A DNA stretch of 32,186 bases from a virus, in IMG/VR virus record IMGVR_UViG_3300009593_000071, positions 1 to 32,186 of that record. The stretch is one strand, 5' to 3'. Below, piece by piece: positions 1 through 7,515 of this stretch; within the stretch, counting starts at the first letter, position 1; the number at the start of each line of letters is the position of its first letter. The translations under genes and the position numbers were made by a program. Below the pieces are notes generated by a model, which was not told the DNA's origin, did not search any database, and worked only from the letters and a program-made list of their open reading frames with translations.

Positions 1-2
1 AC

Positions 3-770
3 TATATTGATGCAACATATAACCCTATGAGCATTAATGAGGATTACTTCTTTCCGCAAACAGCAGAAGGAAGAGGATCTAAAGTTGATACACTACCGGG
101 TGGTACTAACTTAGGTGAGATAGATGACCTTAAATTCTTTACAAACAAACTGTTTAGAGGTTTAAGAATACCAAGTTCATACTTGCCAACTGGTCCAGAT
201 GACGGACAACAACAGTACAATGACGGTAGAGTAGGAACTGCGTACATCCAAGAACTAAGATTCAACAAATATTGTATGAGATTACAAAATATGATTGCTC
301 CTATGTTTGACGAAGAATTTAAATTTTGGATTAAATCTAAAGGTTACAACATTGATAGTTCAATGTTTGAAGTTAAACTTAATCCACCACAAAACTTTGC
401 ACAGTACAGACAAACAGAAATGGATCAAGCAAGAGTCCAAACATTCACACAGGTAGCGGAACTGCCATATATGAGTAAACGTTTTGCGTTAAAAAGATTC
501 TTAGGTTTGAGTGAAGAGGAAATGGCAAGAAATGCTGACTTATGGGCAGAAGAAAATGCAGTACCTCAGAAAAAACAAAGCAAGGCAACACAATTAAGAG
601 CAGGTGGAATAACACAAGGTGGTATCACTTCTGATTTAGACCAGTTTGAAAACCCAGAAGCACCAGATGACGCACCACCGGCCGAAGGAACACCAGGACA
701 AACACCACCAGCAGGTGGCGGAACTACCGGAGGTACCGGCGGAGGAACCGGCGGAGGAACACCAGTTTAA
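3..770 (+). CDS. 20: Portal vertex protein gp20, C-terminal part (5' truncated by window edge)
   Basis: Last 255 residues of the T4-type portal protein, which forms the dodecameric ring at the capsid vertex through which DNA is packaged and to which the neck attaches. The frame is open to the window edge, so the ATG at 27 is internal. The stretch with SINEDYFFP, GRGSKVDTLPGG and the GEIDDLKFF segment matches the conserved portal region. The C-terminus departs from the T4 pattern: it ends in a Pro/Gly-rich tail of about 40 residues (GGGTTGGTGGG type) written in unusually GC-rich codons, probably a flexible extension. It is followed at once by a late promoter and the next head gene, in the T4 order 20-(67)-(68)-21-22-23. 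The family assignment is secure; the role of the Gly tail is unknown. Confidence 0.93.
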   Translation, partial: YIDATYNPMSINEDYFFPQTAEGRGSKVDTLPGGTNLGEIDDLKFFTNKLFRGLRIPSSYLPTGPDDGQQQYNDGRVGTAYIQELRFNKYCMRLQNMIAPMFDEEFKFWIKSKGYNIDSSMFEVKLNPPQNFAQYRQTEMDQARVQTFTQVAELPYMSKRFALKRFLGLSEEEMARNADLWAEENAVPQKKQSKATQLRAGGITQGGITSDLDQFENPEAPDDAPPAEGTPGQTPPAGGGTTGGTGGGTGGGTPV

Positions 771-771
771 G

Positions 772-779
772 GTTAAATA
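772..779 (+). promoter_or_regulatory. Late promoter motif GTTAAATA
   Basis: T4-type late -10 element ending 5 nt before the ATG at 785. With the T4 start-site spacing the transcript would begin at or within a base or two of the ATG, so the mRNA would be leaderless. No Shine-Dalgarno is present. Confidence 0.6.
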
Positions 780-784
780 CGATT

Positions 785-1027
785 ATGAAACTGATGGAAA
801 TTTTTAGATACGGTGAAGATGGGTTTGAACAGGACAAATCATATGATCCTGAGCAAGATATATCAGTTTTAGATAAAAACGACACTAGAAAAACACGTCT
901 TACTCTCAAAGACATTAACAAAATGAGATTAGCATCAGAAGAACACGACGAACGTCAACAGGACGAAGCAGTATTTGTCCAAAAAATGTATGGAGCTCAA
1001 GCAACAGACGATAACTTACAGTTGTAA
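785..1027 (+). CDS. Small conserved head-cluster protein between portal and protease (gp67-position)
   Basis: An 80-residue charged, soluble protein with no signal peptide or membrane segment. The central block (SVLDKNDTRKTRLTLKDINKMR) resembles a small protein that I recall being conserved at this place in marine T4-like phages. In T4 the equivalent slot holds gp67, an 80-residue prohead core protein, but I see no convincing sequence match to gp67, so the analogy is positional. The start sits 5 nt after a late promoter motif without a ribosome binding site. Its stop codon overlaps the next ATG by one base (TAATG), so the downstream gene is probably translationally coupled. Confidence 0.72.
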   Translation: MKLMEIFRYGEDGFEQDKSYDPEQDISVLDKNDTRKTRLTLKDINKMRLASEEHDERQQDEAVFVQKMYGAQATDDNLQL

Positions 1028-1644
1028 TGAGTGAGACTATATTTGTTTTAGGTAACGGCGAATCCCGAAAAGGCATACAAATAGAAGATTTAAAACAGCA
1101 CGGCAAAGTATTTGCCTGTAATGGTGTGTATCGTACAGATACTCCTGATGTTTTAGTTGCAGTTGATCCTAAAATGTTACTCGAAATTGCAGAAGGTGAT
1201 TACATTATTAATAATAATGTGTGGTCTAATTTTAATCAGATGTATAAAAAGAACGATAAAATTATGAATCACGTACAATTCTTTCAACCGTCGTTGGGTT
1301 GGTCTTCAGGACCAACAGCATTGAAGTATGCCGCCGAGCATAAACCGAGAAAAATATATATTTTGGGTTTTGACTATCAAGGACATAACGATAAGCAACG
1401 AAAAATTTTTAATAATTTGTTTAAAGATACCAGAAATTACAAAAAATCTACAGAAGAGGCTACTTTTTTTGGTAATTGGTTGAATCAAACAAAGCGAGTT
1501 TTAAAGGATTATCCTGATACTGAATTCTGCAGAGTAGTGCCAAAGGAATGGTTCAAACCTAAAGATTTAGAGTGGAATAAAAACTTAAAGCACGTACATA
1601 TCGATGAATTTTTAAGGCTATATAACTTAAAAATTAAAATGTAG
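1027..1644 (+). CDS. MptE/DUF115-like nucleotide-binding protein (possible glycosyltransferase-type enzyme)
   Basis: A 205-residue protein. It starts with a Rossmann-like strand and glycine loop, IFVLGNGESRKG (residues 5-16), followed by ACNGVYR near 30-36. In the second half, GWSSGPTALKYAAE (91-104) leads into KIYILGFDYQG (109-119). This order (GNGxS, then SGxxA...A, then I-LG-D) is the pattern of the DUF115/MptE-like group and of related CMP-sugar-using transferases such as the GT42 sialyltransferases. It probably binds a nucleotide or nucleotide-sugar; the reaction is unknown. It sits inside the head operon, coupled by TAATG to the small upstream gene, where T4 has none. A possible diverged relative lies on the minus strand at 17338-17889. 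Confidence 0.55.
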   Translation: MSETIFVLGNGESRKGIQIEDLKQHGKVFACNGVYRTDTPDVLVAVDPKMLLEIAEGDYIINNNVWSNFNQMYKKNDKIMNHVQFFQPSLGWSSGPTALKYAAEHKPRKIYILGFDYQGHNDKQRKIFNNLFKDTRNYKKSTEEATFFGNWLNQTKRVLKDYPDTEFCRVVPKEWFKPKDLEWNKNLKHVHIDEFLRLYNLKIKM

Positions 1645-1653
1645 TCATAAAAC

Positions 1654-1677
1654 TGACAAAATCTGCCGTTTTTGTCA
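1654..1677. repeat. AT-rich inverted repeat after 1644
   Basis: TGACAAAA (1654-1661) pairs with TTTTGTCA (1670-1677), giving an 8-bp hairpin. No T-run follows, so it is a poor intrinsic terminator. It may mark the 3' end of the portal-side transcript. Confidence 0.45.
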
Positions 1678-1705
1678 TATATTACACCCCTAAACCCCTA
1701 TCTTT

Positions 1706-1738
1706 GTTAAATAGTTACTACTTAATTAAGTATAAATC
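1706..1738 (+). promoter_or_regulatory. Late promoter region for the head operon
   Basis: GTTAAATA at 1706-1713, with a second near-match TATAAATC at 1731-1738. Between them lies the perfect 12-nt palindrome ACTTAATTAAGT (1720-1731), which begins at the predicted mRNA 5' end of the first motif. A Shine-Dalgarno AAGGAG (1744-1749) precedes the ATG at 1761. This is the only clear late promoter before genes 68-like/21/22/23. Confidence 0.6.
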
Positions 1739-1760
1739 GATTAAAGGAGCTCGTTAATAA

Positions 1761-2693
1761 ATGACAAATCAAACTAATAAATTTGAATCATTGTTAGAAT
1801 TGCTAATCAACGAAGAGAATGATAAAGCAGAACAATTATTCCACGAAATCGTAGTTGAAAAATCTAGAGACATCTACGAAAATTTAGCGGATTCTGAGTC
1901 AGCACCTGCTGACGCAACTTCGGAAGAAGTAAAAGAAGAGGCTAAAGAAGAAACTAAAGAAGAAACTAAAGAAGACGCTAAAGAAGAAGTTAAAGAAACT
2001 GAAGCATCTGAAGAGGCTAAAGTAGAAGAAACTACTGAAGAAACTAAAGATGAAGAAGTTAAAGAAACTGAAACTCCTGCTAAAACAGACGAAGAAACTG
2101 TTGAAGCAATTGGTGGAGATGCTACTGACGAATTAGTCAAAGACATCACTGCTGATGAAGAAGGTGATGCTGATGCGGCCGCTGACGATATGGAACAAGA
2201 CATGGATGCAGACGGTGAAGCAGAAGGCGACACTGAAGAAAGAGTTGCTGATTTAGAAGACGCTTTAGATGAACTTAAAGCAGAATTCGAAAAAATGATG
2301 ATGGACAAAGGTGATGAAAAAGAAGAAGAATCTTTAGAAGCACCAATTACTCCAGAAACTGAAATTCAACCTATGGAAGCAAAAGCAGAAACTAAGGAAA
2401 CTGTAAAAGAATACAAGATCCAAAAATCTGCAGATACAGCCGACCACGCAGATGCTAAATCATCTCCAGTGGCTTCTAATGCAAAATCACCAAACGGTGC
2501 TAATGCAAAAGAAATTGCAAAAGGTGGAGCAGAAGAAAAAGGAAGACCTGCACCAACTGCCGCAAAAACAGAAGGCGATTTTGCTAACACAGGTGGAAAA
2601 GACAGTTTAAAAACTACAGAAGTTAAAGCAGACCACAAAGACGGTGCTGATGCTTCTGCTAAAAAATCTCCAGTAGTTGCCGCTAAAAAGTAA
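1761..2693 (+). CDS. Acidic prohead core protein (gp68-like)
   Basis: A 310-residue, extremely acidic, low-complexity protein. The N-terminal 40 residues (FESLLELLINEENDKAEQLF, then HEIVVEKSRDIYENL) match the conserved head of the prohead core protein found before gene 21 in marine T4-like phages. Residues about 50-110 are a degenerate EETKEE/EEVKET repeat, and 150-190 is an Asp/Glu stretch with a short coiled coil (VADLEDALDELKAEFEKMM). The C-terminal 100 residues are Lys/Ala-rich and look disordered. Proteins of this kind are packed in the prohead core and degraded by gp21 during maturation. It is much longer than T4 gp68 (141 residues), the extra being repeats. It has a clear Shine-Dalgarno. 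The name gp68-like rests on position and the N-terminal motif. Confidence 0.75.
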   Translation: MTNQTNKFESLLELLINEENDKAEQLFHEIVVEKSRDIYENLADSESAPADATSEEVKEEAKEETKEETKEDAKEEVKETEASEEAKVEETTEETKDEEVKETETPAKTDEETVEAIGGDATDELVKDITADEEGDADAAADDMEQDMDADGEAEGDTEERVADLEDALDELKAEFEKMMMDKGDEKEEESLEAPITPETEIQPMEAKAETKETVKEYKIQKSADTADHADAKSSPVASNAKSPNGANAKEIAKGGAEEKGRPAPTAAKTEGDFANTGGKDSLKTTEVKADHKDGADASAKKSPVVAAKK

Positions 2694-2721
2694 TAACTGG
2701 AAATTTGAGGAGTAGTAAACG

Positions 2722-3351
2722 ATGTCACTATATCTAAGAGAACATTTAACCTACGATCAGGCTAGAGTACAGATTCTACACGAGGGTGAAGAAGGTAAAG
2801 ATTTGTACATGAAGGGGATTTGTATTCAAGGAGGCATTAAGAATGCTAACCAAAGGATCTATCCAGTTAATGAGATAGGTAAAGCAGTTAAAACTCTTAA
2901 TGATCAGATCGGATCAGGTTATTCTGTTCTTGGAGAAGTAGATCATCCAGACGACTTAAAGATTAATTTGGACCGTGTTTCACATATGATTACTGAAATG
3001 TGGATGGACGGACCAAATGGATACGGTAAAATGAAAATTTTACCAACACCGATGGGTCAACTTGTCAAAACGATGTTAGAATCAGGAGTGAAATTAGGCG
3101 TTTCCAGTAGAGGTTCAGGTAATATGAACGAATACGGAAGCGGTGAAGTTTCAGATTTTGAAATAATAACGGTTGATGTTGTGGCCCAACCTTCGGCCCC
3201 AGGTGCTTACCCAACGCCAATATACGAACATTTGTTAAACACAAAAGGTGGTATGAAAGCGAAAGGTCTGGCGGAAGAAGTTCGAAATGACAAAAAGGCA
3301 CAAAGGTATCTAAAAGATGCCCTAACTAACATAATAAAGGACCTAAAATAA
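2722..3351 (+). CDS. 21: Prohead maturation serine protease gp21
   Basis: A 209-residue T4-type prohead protease (MEROPS S80 family, herpes-assemblin fold), which cleaves scaffold and capsid proteins after Glu in (L/I)xE sites during head maturation. The catalytic histidine is in GEVDHPDD (His75) and the nucleophile in LGVSSRGSG (Ser128/129). YMKGICIQGGIKNANQRIYP near the N-terminus is the conserved first strand and substrate region. Length matches T4 gp21 (212 residues). A Shine-Dalgarno GAGGAG lies before the ATG. The stop overlaps the gp22 start as TAATG, so protease and scaffold are translated as a coupled pair. Confidence 0.95.
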   Translation: MSLYLREHLTYDQARVQILHEGEEGKDLYMKGICIQGGIKNANQRIYPVNEIGKAVKTLNDQIGSGYSVLGEVDHPDDLKINLDRVSHMITEMWMDGPNGYGKMKILPTPMGQLVKTMLESGVKLGVSSRGSGNMNEYGSGEVSDFEIITVDVVAQPSAPGAYPTPIYEHLLNTKGGMKAKGLAEEVRNDKKAQRYLKDALTNIIKDLK

Positions 3352-4415
3352 TGATAGACGCAATATCAAAACTAGTAGAGTCAGGAGCAATTTCAGAAGA
3401 CGTACAAAAAAGTATATCTGAGGCTTGGGATTTGAAAGTAAAAGAAAATAGAGAAGGTGTGTCTGCAGAATTAAGAGAAGAATTTGCTAAAAGATACGAG
3501 CACGACAAGGCTAATATGGTTGAAGCAATTGACAAAATGATGACTGAGAAGTTATCTGGAGAGATCTCTAAATTCATAGAAGACAGAAAAGCACTTGCTC
3601 AAGAAAAACTATCCTACAAAGAAAACGTAGGCAAACATTCTGCAAAATTAGAGAGTTTTATACTTTCTAAATTGTCAGAAGAGTTAAAAGAACTACACAG
3701 CGACAGAAAAGGTGTTCACGAAAACTTCACAAAATTGGAAGAGTTCGTAGTAGGTGCTCTTGCAAAAGAAATTAAAGAGTTCCATGAAGACAAAAAAGGC
3801 GTTGTGGAAACGAAAGTCAAATTAGTAGCCGAGGCTAAAAAGCAAATGGCGAAAATGAAAGAGGCTTTCATTAAAAAATCTGCTAAAGTTGTAGAAAATG
3901 CAGTAGTGAAAAAATTGGGTGAAGAATTAACTCAATTAAAAGAAGATATCACTAAAGCAAGAAACGTCAACTTTGGTAAAAAAATATTCGAAGCATTTGC
4001 ATCGGAGTACCAGAATTCTTACTTAAATGAGAAGTCTGAGACTGCGAAATTGTTGAAAGTTGTTGATGAAACAGCTCTAAAACTTGCTGGTGCTGAGAAG
4101 GCTGTCGAAGAAAAACAAGCGGTGATTGAATCCAAAGAGGCGGAAGCCAAAAGACAATCGGATTTGATGGAACGTAAGGAAAAGATGGCTGAGATGCTCA
4201 AACCATTGGGCAAAAACAAGAGTGAAGTTATGAGTCAACTGTTAGAATCCGTTCAAACAGCAAACTTACAGGCTTCATTCGACAAGTATCTGCCTCACGT
4301 AATGGCTGACAAACCAGTAGTATCTGAGAAAAAAGTTATTTCAGAATCGGCTGGTGACAGACAAACGAGAGAAGATGCTGATATTAATAGTATCCGTAAA
4401 TTAGCGGGTATTTAA
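3351..4415 (+). CDS. 22: Prohead scaffold (core) protein gp22
   Basis: A 354-residue, highly charged, almost wholly helical and coiled-coil protein (long runs of K/E heptads across 20-320) located between protease and capsid genes as in T4. gp22 is the main internal scaffold on which gp23 assembles; it is then cut to small peptides by gp21. Many (L/I)xE candidate cleavage sites are visible (ISE, LRE, LSE, LKE, LEE). It ends in ADINSIRKLAGI, a typical C-terminus of marine gp22 that probably contacts the capsid protein. It is somewhat longer than T4 gp22 (269 residues). It starts inside the gp21 stop codon and has no obvious promoter of its own. Confidence 0.9.
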   Translation: MIDAISKLVESGAISEDVQKSISEAWDLKVKENREGVSAELREEFAKRYEHDKANMVEAIDKMMTEKLSGEISKFIEDRKALAQEKLSYKENVGKHSAKLESFILSKLSEELKELHSDRKGVHENFTKLEEFVVGALAKEIKEFHEDKKGVVETKVKLVAEAKKQMAKMKEAFIKKSAKVVENAVVKKLGEELTQLKEDITKARNVNFGKKIFEAFASEYQNSYLNEKSETAKLLKVVDETALKLAGAEKAVEEKQAVIESKEAEAKRQSDLMERKEKMAEMLKPLGKNKSEVMSQLLESVQTANLQASFDKYLPHVMADKPVVSEKKVISESAGDRQTREDADINSIRKLAGI

Positions 4416-4441
4416 CTAAACAAATAAGGGGAAAGATACAA

Positions 4442-5611
4442 ATGTCAGAAATATTTGAATCTAAATGGAGCGAAACTAAACAAGCTCTAACTGAAGGTTT
4501 AGAAGGCAACAAGAAAAAGACTATGGATGTAGTCTTAGAAAATACTAAAAGGTATTTGTCAGAGCAGGCGACTGCTGGGGCAACATCGGCTGGTAACGTT
4601 GCAACTCTAAACAGAGTGATTCTTCCTGTAATCAGACGGGTTATGCCGACTGTTATCGCTAACGAAATCGTTGGTGTACAGCCGATGACTGGTCCGGTTG
4701 GACAGATTCACACACTAAGAATAAGATATGCGGACACATCTGCTAACGATAACGTTATCGCTGGTGAAGAAGCATTATCTCCTTTCAAAATTGCGAGAGC
4801 ATACTCTGGTAACAACACTGAGTCTTCACCAAAAGCGGCATCAACTGCGGCTAAAGAAGGTACAGCGGGTAACAGATTATCAATCCAGATTTTGAAACAA
4901 CCTGTTGAAGCCAAGTCAAGAAAACTATCTGCAAGATGGACTTTTGAAGCGGCTCAAGATGCACAAGCACAACAAGGTATCGATGTAGAAGCAGAAATCA
5001 TGGCGGCATTAGCTCAAGAGATTACTGCTGAGATCGACCAAGAAGTAATTGGTTCTTTAAGAACATTGGCTGGTTCAGACGATGAATCTTTTGACCAATC
5101 TGCTGTATCTGGTACTGCAACGTTCGTAGGTGATGAACACGCGGCGTTATCTGTATTAATCAACAGAGTAGCAAACTTAATTGCGGCAAGAACAAGAAGA
5201 GGTGCTGGTAACTACGCAGTTTGTAGTCCACAAGCATTAACAATTCTTCAATCTGCAACAACATCGGCATTTGCTAGATCAACTGAAGGTTCTTTTGAAG
5301 CACCTACTAACACTAAATTCGTTGGTACGTTAAATGCTTCTATGAGAGTATACGTTGACTCATATGCGGCTGACGATACATCAGTATTAGTTGGTTACAA
5401 AGGTTCAAGTGAAGCAGACGCTCCGGCGTTTTACTGCCCATACATACCTTTAATGTCATCAGGCGTTGTTCTTGATCCATCAACTTTCGAACCGGTAGTA
5501 GGTTTCTTAACTAGATATGGTTATGTAGAGTTAACAAACACTGCATCATCTCTAGGTAATGCGGCTGACTACGTTGGAAGAGTTGGTATTTCAAACGTAA
5601 AATTCAAGTAA
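4442..5611 (+). CDS. 23: Major capsid protein gp23
   Basis: A 389-residue HK97-fold major head protein. The region RVILPVIRRVMPTVIANEIV followed by GVQPMTGPVGQIHTLRIRY is the signature used to recognise marine gp23. The N-terminal 41 residues are charged and helical, like the T4 delta domain. LSE-Q at residues 39-42 fits the gp21 (L/I)xE rule and is the likely maturation cleavage, with LTE-G at 16-19 an alternative. It is shorter than T4 gp23 (521 residues), with less inserted material. It has a Shine-Dalgarno (GGGGAAAG) and is followed by a strong terminator. High expression would come from the operon promoter at 1706, as no separate late motif is clear. Confidence 0.95.
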   Translation: MSEIFESKWSETKQALTEGLEGNKKKTMDVVLENTKRYLSEQATAGATSAGNVATLNRVILPVIRRVMPTVIANEIVGVQPMTGPVGQIHTLRIRYADTSANDNVIAGEEALSPFKIARAYSGNNTESSPKAASTAAKEGTAGNRLSIQILKQPVEAKSRKLSARWTFEAAQDAQAQQGIDVEAEIMAALAQEITAEIDQEVIGSLRTLAGSDDESFDQSAVSGTATFVGDEHAALSVLINRVANLIAARTRRGAGNYAVCSPQALTILQSATTSAFARSTEGSFEAPTNTKFVGTLNASMRVYVDSYAADDTSVLVGYKGSSEADAPAFYCPYIPLMSSGVVLDPSTFEPVVGFLTRYGYVELTNTASSLGNAADYVGRVGISNVKFK

Positions 5612-5634
5612 TCTTAGATTACGAATTTCATTCA

Positions 5635-5667
5635 AAAGGGCGGCTTTTATTAGTCGCCCTTTTTTTT
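5635..5667 (+). terminator. Strong intrinsic terminator after gp23
   Basis: AAAGGGCG (5635-5642) pairs with CGCCCTTT (5655-5662), followed by an 8-T run. The sequence is nearly the same as the terminator at 21701-21731. The next late promoter starts 5 nt downstream. Confidence 0.9.
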
Positions 5668-5671
5668 GTGG

Positions 5672-5679
5672 CTTAAATA
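5672..5679 (+). promoter_or_regulatory. Late promoter motif CTTAAATA
   Basis: Ends 6 nt before the ATG at 5686, with no Shine-Dalgarno. The predicted transcript begins at the start codon. It directly follows the gp23 terminator. Confidence 0.6.
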
Positions 5680-5685
5680 TCGTAG

Positions 5686-6354
5686 ATGCAGAAGATATTT
5701 TCAAATGGTTGCAGTTTCTTAACACCAAGACCCAAAGATGGTGTACACACATTCGTAAGTGATATAATTTCTAAAAAACTTAACAGTGAATTAACAAATC
5801 TTGCCATGGGAGGCAGGGGAAATAACAGAATAAGTTTCTCTACCAAGGTATGGTTCGAACAAAATAATAAAGAAAACACGTTTGCTATCATAGGCTGGTC
5901 CAGTAGTCATAGAAATGATTATGTTACCAACGATGGTTGGAAGAAAGGACGTGTACCTCAAACAGATCTTACGTGGAGAACCTGGAAAACATTGGACAAT
6001 GTAACTTTCATAAGACAAAAACAGGGTTGGGACATTGAAAATCACGCCACAATGAACTTTTTAGATAATATTTTTGACTTACAAAATTATTTTGAACGTA
6101 ATAAAATTCCATATGTCATGTACAATGCTCTACCAAACAATTTAAATGTAGATGTTCACGATTTTAATGTTATAAAAAATAGTTTGAACATGAAAAGATT
6201 CTTCAAACCTGAAATTAGTCATTACGAATATGTGCTTGACCGAAAGTTAATTGTCAGTCCCAATGATCCTCATCCAAGTTTAGAAGGTCACCAGCAGTGG
6301 GCAGATATGTTGTTTGAATTTGCAAAATCTAATAATTTATTTGAAATTAACTGA
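5686..6354 (+). CDS. SGNH/GDSL-like hydrolase, first copy
   Basis: A 222-residue protein with the block layout of the SGNH hydrolase superfamily. SNGCSF (6-11) would carry the nucleophile serine. GGRGNNRIS (42-50) resembles the oxyanion Gly/Asn blocks. NDPHPSLEGHQQWAD near the C-terminus contains Asp194 and His196, a DxxH-like catalytic pair with shortened spacing. Such enzymes act as esterases, often removing acetyl or acyl groups from sugars; the substrate here is unknown. No signal peptide is present. Translation appears leaderless. A second, very divergent SGNH-like gene lies at 6808, separated by a small membrane protein gene. Activity is inferred, not certain. Confidence 0.6.
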   Translation: MQKIFSNGCSFLTPRPKDGVHTFVSDIISKKLNSELTNLAMGGRGNNRISFSTKVWFEQNNKENTFAIIGWSSSHRNDYVTNDGWKKGRVPQTDLTWRTWKTLDNVTFIRQKQGWDIENHATMNFLDNIFDLQNYFERNKIPYVMYNALPNNLNVDVHDFNVIKNSLNMKRFFKPEISHYEYVLDRKLIVSPNDPHPSLEGHQQWADMLFEFAKSNNLFEIN

Positions 6355-6427
6355 CGCTATAATTATTTTTTTCCATACGTATACGATTCAAAGACCAAAT
6401 AAGGTAGTTTTATTCATAAATTAGACT

Positions 6428-6435
6428 TCTAAATA
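6428..6435 (+). promoter_or_regulatory. Late promoter motif TCTAAATA
   Basis: About 45 nt upstream of the ATG at 6480. The predicted mRNA begins at the hairpin 6442-6459, and a strong Shine-Dalgarno AAGGGAGG (6466-6473) follows. Confidence 0.65.
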
Positions 6436-6441
6436 TTTGAC

Positions 6442-6459
6442 AGGTTCACACATGAACCT
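6442..6459 (+). promoter_or_regulatory. 5'-terminal leader hairpin
   Basis: AGGTTC (6442-6447) and GAACCT (6454-6459) form a 6-bp stem with a 6-nt loop, starting 6 nt after the promoter motif, that is, at the predicted transcript 5' end. Confidence 0.55.
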
Positions 6460-6479
6460 ACAATCAAGGGAGGTCCAAC

Positions 6480-6713
6480 ATGGATTATCTTAGTAAAATA
6501 AAAGGATGGGCAAAAGGAATTGCTGACGTAGGTGTTTCACTTATCGCATTAGGAATTGTTTTAGAAATCCTTTTTAACGGACAAGGTATTCCGTTCTGGC
6601 CAAATGTTTCTGTAATAGGAAATGTCCAGGGCGTATTGCAAGGCTTTTCAGATCAAGGTCTGATAGGTTTAGTAGCAGTTTGGATTCTATATCACATCTA
6701 CAATAGAAAATAA
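6480..6713 (+). CDS. Small two-segment membrane protein conserved in marine T4-like phages
   Basis: A 77-residue protein with a first hydrophobic helix (VGVSLIALGIVLEILF, about residues 18-33) and a second near the C-terminus (LIGLVAVWILYHIY, about 61-74), separated by a loop containing GQGIPFWPNVSVIGNVQGVL. Similar short membrane proteins occur near the capsid genes of cyanophages and related phages, where some have been called virion proteins. Size and topology would also allow a holin-like role, but no lysis gene is nearby. It has its own late promoter, leader hairpin, strong Shine-Dalgarno and terminator, so it is a single-gene, probably highly expressed unit. Function not established. 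Confidence 0.75.
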   Translation: MDYLSKIKGWAKGIADVGVSLIALGIVLEILFNGQGIPFWPNVSVIGNVQGVLQGFSDQGLIGLVAVWILYHIYNRK

Positions 6714-6743
6714 TATAGATAACAAAATAATACTGTAAGCCAT

Positions 6744-6790
6744 TAGGGTGGTGTAACTAGCATAAAAACTTTTACATCACCCTATTTTTT
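6744..6790 (+). terminator. Intrinsic terminator after the small membrane protein
   Basis: A 13-bp stem with one G-U pair: 6744-6756 with 6772-6784, followed by six T (6785-6790). A late promoter motif begins 4 nt later. Confidence 0.85.
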
Positions 6791-6793
6791 AGT

Positions 6794-6801
6794 TTTAAAT
6801 A
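6794..6801 (+). promoter_or_regulatory. Late promoter motif TTTAAATA
   Basis: Ends 6 nt before the ATG at 6808, with no Shine-Dalgarno. A leaderless transcript is predicted. Confidence 0.6.
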
Positions 6802-6807
6802 CAGTAT

Positions 6808-7515
6808 ATGACAAGAATAATAATTGCTGGAGACAGTTGGGGAGCTCATAGTTATGAAAGGAACTATGTACACAAAGACCTTGAGGGATTTAAATGGAAG
6901 CCATCTAAAAAGTATGTGCTGTATCCAGGTCCTGGAGACTTTTTATCTAAATTAATTAACAATGAAGTTGTTACTATTGCCGATCACGGAGTATCTAATA
7001 CCGAGGCATTAGATAATCTTAATAAACTTGATTGCACGAACGATATTGTTGTATTCTATAAAACAGGGTTGTTGAGAGAAGTATATAAAGCATATTTAGA
7101 TAAAACAGATACACACAATACCAAAGATTGTAAAGCAGATTTTGAACATTACTCTAAAACATTTTATAAAAGGTGCTCAACAATAAAAGCGAAACATTTT
7201 TGTTTAATGGGAGGGTGTTCCGAAATACAGATGGACCAAGCAAAAAAATATAATATTAATGTTTTGGAACAAAGTGTTACAAAGTGGTTAATGCCCAAAG
7301 CAGATTTTACAGATAATATTTTTGATCCAACGGTATATTGGTTAGAATATCAATATAAATGTGATTATTTTAAAAAAGCAGTAGTACAATCATACGATAA
7401 AATAGAATTTTGGAATACACACATAAAGCAATTTTGTAAAAAACATCCTACAGTAGAATCAAACAAGAAAATTGCTAATAGAATTTACGAATACGTTACG
7501 GATAAATTAGATTGA
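6808..7515 (+). CDS. SGNH/GDSL-like hydrolase, second copy
   Basis: A 235-residue protein opening with IIIAGDSWG (residues 4-12), the block I motif of SGNH hydrolases with Ser10 as nucleophile. DHGVSNTEAL (59-68) fits block II, MGGCSEI (134-140) may stand for block III, and KKHPTVESNKKIA near residue 211 provides the C-terminal histidine (His213). The aspartate usual three residues before that His is missing (Cys). No signal peptide. The N-terminal YPGPGDFLSKLI stretch suggests a nearby substrate loop. It is not closely similar to the 5686 protein, so the two are probably different enzymes. The last 31 nt overlap the end of the convergent radical SAM gene. Confidence 0.62.
   Translation: MTRIIIAGDSWGAHSYERNYVHKDLEGFKWKPSKKYVLYPGPGDFLSKLINNEVVTIADHGVSNTEALDNLNKLDCTNDIVVFYKTGLLREVYKAYLDKTDTHNTKDCKADFEHYSKTFYKRCSTIKAKHFCLMGGCSEIQMDQAKKYNINVLEQSVTKWLMPKADFTDNIFDPTVYWLEYQYKCDYFKKAVVQSYDKIEFWNTHIKQFCKKHPTVESNKKIANRIYEYVTDKLD

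Noticed and set aside
1654-1677. Hairpin after the 1027 gene as an intrinsic terminator
   Set aside because: The stem is AT-rich and no T-run follows; recorded only as an inverted repeat.
1874-2308. Long minus-strand ORF opposite the acidic prohead core gene
   Set aside because: It is the Ser/Val/Leu-rich antisense shadow of the EETKEE repeats; no Shine-Dalgarno or late motif, and no sensible protein features.
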